Shown piece by piece: positions 6,955-8,552 of a stretch of DNA of 8,552 nucleotides. Below the pieces are notes generated by a model. The model was given only the letters and a program-made list of their open reading frames with translations, ran no database searches and was not told where the DNA came from. The DNA lies in contig JACESW010000043.1 in the NCBI GenBank assembly GCA_013911625.1, positions 1-8,552 on the forward strand, given 5' to 3'. Origin of the DNA: Cryomorphaceae bacterium (GTDB taxonomy: Bacteria; Bacteroidota; Bacteroidia; Flavobacteriales; Schleiferiaceae). Every line of letters begins with the position of its first letter. Position 1 is the first letter of the stretch. The position numbers and the translations under genes are program-made.

Positions 6955-8269
6955 TTCCTGTGTAGGTCGTTAAGTTGGCATCTAGGTAGGCCCCTAATGT
7001 GCGCCCTTGGCTCACCCCAATCTCGATGGCCGGCATGTAGTGAATACCGCCGTACAATCTCGAAATGGCAGCTTCATCAGAGGCAGCGGTGAAGCTTTCG
7101 TAGGAGCGGTCAGGAAGTCCGTATACGCGTTCTGTAGAATCTTGGAAGGCAAAGTTCTCACCAAAGACGCCCGTGAGCATCACTCCGGCAGCACCGGAAA
7201 TCACACTGTGCCCCGAGGTATACTCCGGGAATGGAGGCGTTTGCAGCAGCGGGGTCCAATTCTCGTCAAAATTCTCATTAATCACTGTCTCTGGGCGAAC
7301 TAACTCTGAACGGTACTTCTCGTCCCAACATGAGATGAAACCGTCAAACAGTCCCGTAGCAGCGCGCAAGTGTGCATTGATGGTTGTACCGTAATCTGCT
7401 CCTGCTTTGCGACAAGCAATGCCTGTAATACCCATCCAGTGACCTCCTGGAGTGATCTTTTTGGTCGCCAGCATCACGTGACCGCGGTGCACACTCACAT
7501 ACGGGTTACAATCCCAAAACTGTGCAATAGCTTCTTGCTCTGGAGTTAGGTTGTTCACGGTATGGTAGACCTCCATGAGGTCTTTGTAGAATTTCGAGGC
7601 GGTATCCAGAGAAGGCGTTGGAGGCGGAACGGGTTTGAACATCTGCGCGCTGTCCATGACAAGCGTACGAATATTTCTCCAGTGCGGTTCGATACCGTCC
7701 ATGTAATCCGGAGGCGTCGGCTTCCAGCGCATCGGATCGTCGTTGATTTCGTATTTGGTAAACGTGCGGCTCTGGTTGTAGTTATCGCCCTGGGCCCAAT
7801 TCAAAACAGCTTCCGCAACGCGCTGTCCATAGTCGCGGCTCACGGCAATAGCTTCATCGCTGTGGTGCTCACTCATCTTTTCGAACAAGCCGTCCATATG
7901 TGCCTGCATGCGGTCTTCTGAGAAAATCAAGGCCTTACCGACCACCCCCAAGGCATGGAGCGAAGCCAATTCGGGCACGTAATGTTCATCCGTTGGTGCC
8001 GGTTCGATAGTAGGGAATTCGTGGAATTGACCCGCGAGAGAACGGTAATTTGTATGGCTTTGCGCCACTACTTCGTAAGCCGCTGCGCCAGAGTAGGCAT
8101 ATACTCTAGCGGCCACTGGTGGCGAGAAAATATCGTGCACCAAGATGTCTGTGATTGCTTGATAGGCGTTCTGCAGATCACGTGAATAGTCGTTGTACGG
8201 CTCCTTCGGACCTTGGCAAGAGGTCGCGATAAAGGCGCTTAAAGTGAGTGTTAGTAGAAGTCGTTTCAT
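6947..8269 (-). CDS. Vanadium-dependent haloperoxidase / PAP2-fold lipoprotein
   Basis: The 440-residue protein starts with a lipoprotein signal peptide (MKRLLLTLTLSAFIATS) and anchor Cys18, so it acts outside the cytoplasm. The vanadate/phosphate pocket of the family is visible: K318-x6-R325-P326, TSGHS at 351-355 and SRLYGGIH at 403-410. These match Lys353, Arg360, Ser402-Gly403-His404, Arg490 and His496 of fungal vanadium chloroperoxidase, with His410 the predicted metal ligand. Phe347 in PPFPEYTSGH aligns with Phe397 of that enzyme, where bromoperoxidases have His. The acidic residue usually four positions after the last His is Ala414; Glu416 lies nearby. The helical N-terminal half is long, as in haloperoxidases and unlike small PAP2 phosphatases. 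Haloperoxidases and acid phosphatases share this site, so the activity is not settled. It is 14 bp after the upstream gene and overlaps the permease start. Confidence 0.88.
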   Translation of the reverse strand: MKRLLLTLTLSAFIATSCQGPKEPYNDYSRDLQNAYQAITDILVHDIFSPPVAARVYAYSGAAAYEVVAQSHTNYRSLAGQFHEFPTIEPAPTDEHYVPELASLHALGVVGKALIFSEDRMQAHMDGLFEKMSEHHSDEAIAVSRDYGQRVAEAVLNWAQGDNYNQSRTFTKYEINDDPMRWKPTPPDYMDGIEPHWRNIRTLVMDSAQMFKPVPPPTPSLDTASKFYKDLMEVYHTVNNLTPEQEAIAQFWDCNPYVSVHRGHVMLATKKITPGGHWMGITGIACRKAGADYGTTINAHLRAATGLFDGFISCWDEKYRSELVRPETVINENFDENWTPLLQTPPFPEYTSGHSVISGAAGVMLTGVFGENFAFQDSTERVYGLPDRSYESFTAASDEAAISRLYGGIHYMPAIEIGVSQGRTLGAYLDANLTTYTGNE

Positions 8270-8283
8270 GTATTGTTGTGTGA

Positions 8284-8552
8284 TTAACAGTCGCAGAAAT
8301 AGCGTGCAAGGCCAGTTTCAAAGGAGATATCCGTGGTGTCCGCGGCTTTCGGAAGCAGGATCCAGTTGAAGCTGAAGTTGTCGCACAACAGTTGGTTGCA
8401 TTGGGTTTCATCGACGGTTTTCAGGGCATAACGCCACCCTTCGGGCGTACTTGTTAGTTTCAGGTAATTCGTGGCGAGGCAGCTGATTTCAGTAGAGAAG
8501 CCAATCAAAGTGTATTGGTCAAAATCGATTTCAGGATACACGCAGTATGGGC
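8284..8552 (-). CDS. C-terminal part of an uncharacterised cysteine-containing, probably exported protein
   Basis: The frame is open to the window edge, so the start lies outside; 88 residues are visible before the TAA. I do not recognise the family. The visible part has six cysteines (visible residues 3, 24, 51, 56, 86 and 88), many aromatic residues and alternating polar/hydrophobic stretches that suggest beta structure. Paired cysteines argue for an exported, disulfide-bonded protein, which would suit its position directly upstream (14 bp) of a lipoprotein gene on the same strand. A GTG at 8541 is in frame but has coding-like sequence before it and is not assumed to be the start. No promoter is visible between this gene and the next, so they are probably co-transcribed. 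Confidence 0.65.
   Translation of the reverse strand, partial: PYCVYPEIDFDQYTLIGFSTEISCLATNYLKLTSTPEGWRYALKTVDETQCNQLLCDNFSFNWILLPKAADTTDISFETGLARYFCDC

Noticed and set aside
7562..7921. 119-codon open frame on the + strand inside the haloperoxidase-fold gene
   Set aside because: It is antisense to a gene with a conserved active site and shows no recognisable domain.

Overview
The window looks like chromosomal DNA of a member of the Bacteroidota, possibly marine Flavobacteriales-like. The evidence is a SusB-type GH97 enzyme, two lipoproteins with short Bacteroidota-style signal peptides, weak or absent Shine-Dalgarno sequences, GTG starts and very tight gene packing. Hand counts of selected stretches give roughly 40-55 % GC. 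The genus cannot be told from the sequence.

Layout: two carbohydrate-related operons face each other. On the + strand (1-3992) lie the possible last codons of an upstream gene, then a fused protein with a GH100-like (alpha/alpha)6 glycosidase and a uridine-kinase-like P-loop kinase, then a GH97 alpha-glucosidase lipoprotein. This operon closes with a strong intrinsic terminator (3966-3992). A small three-helix membrane protein of unknown role follows (4018-4305). On the - strand, read from the right edge, come the C-terminal part of a cysteine-containing protein (8552-8284), a vanadium-haloperoxidase/PAP2-fold lipoprotein (8269-6947), an MFS sugar permease (6954-5746, overlapping the previous gene by 8 bp) and a GH37 trehalase without a signal peptide (5736-4309). 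The trehalase and the small membrane protein gene converge with only 3 bp between their stop codons.

How the genes may work together (inference): the left operon would process alpha-glucosides in the envelope with GH97, and a sugar conjugate in the cytoplasm by hydrolysis followed by phosphorylation in a single polypeptide. The right operon would import trehalose through the permease and split it to glucose inside the cell. The job of the haloperoxidase-fold lipoprotein upstream of the permease is open.

The most unusual items are the glycosidase-kinase fusion and the overlap-coupled haloperoxidase-fold lipoprotein in a trehalose operon. I see no RNA genes, mobile elements, CRISPR arrays or large repeats, and no gene-free stretch longer than 77 bp.
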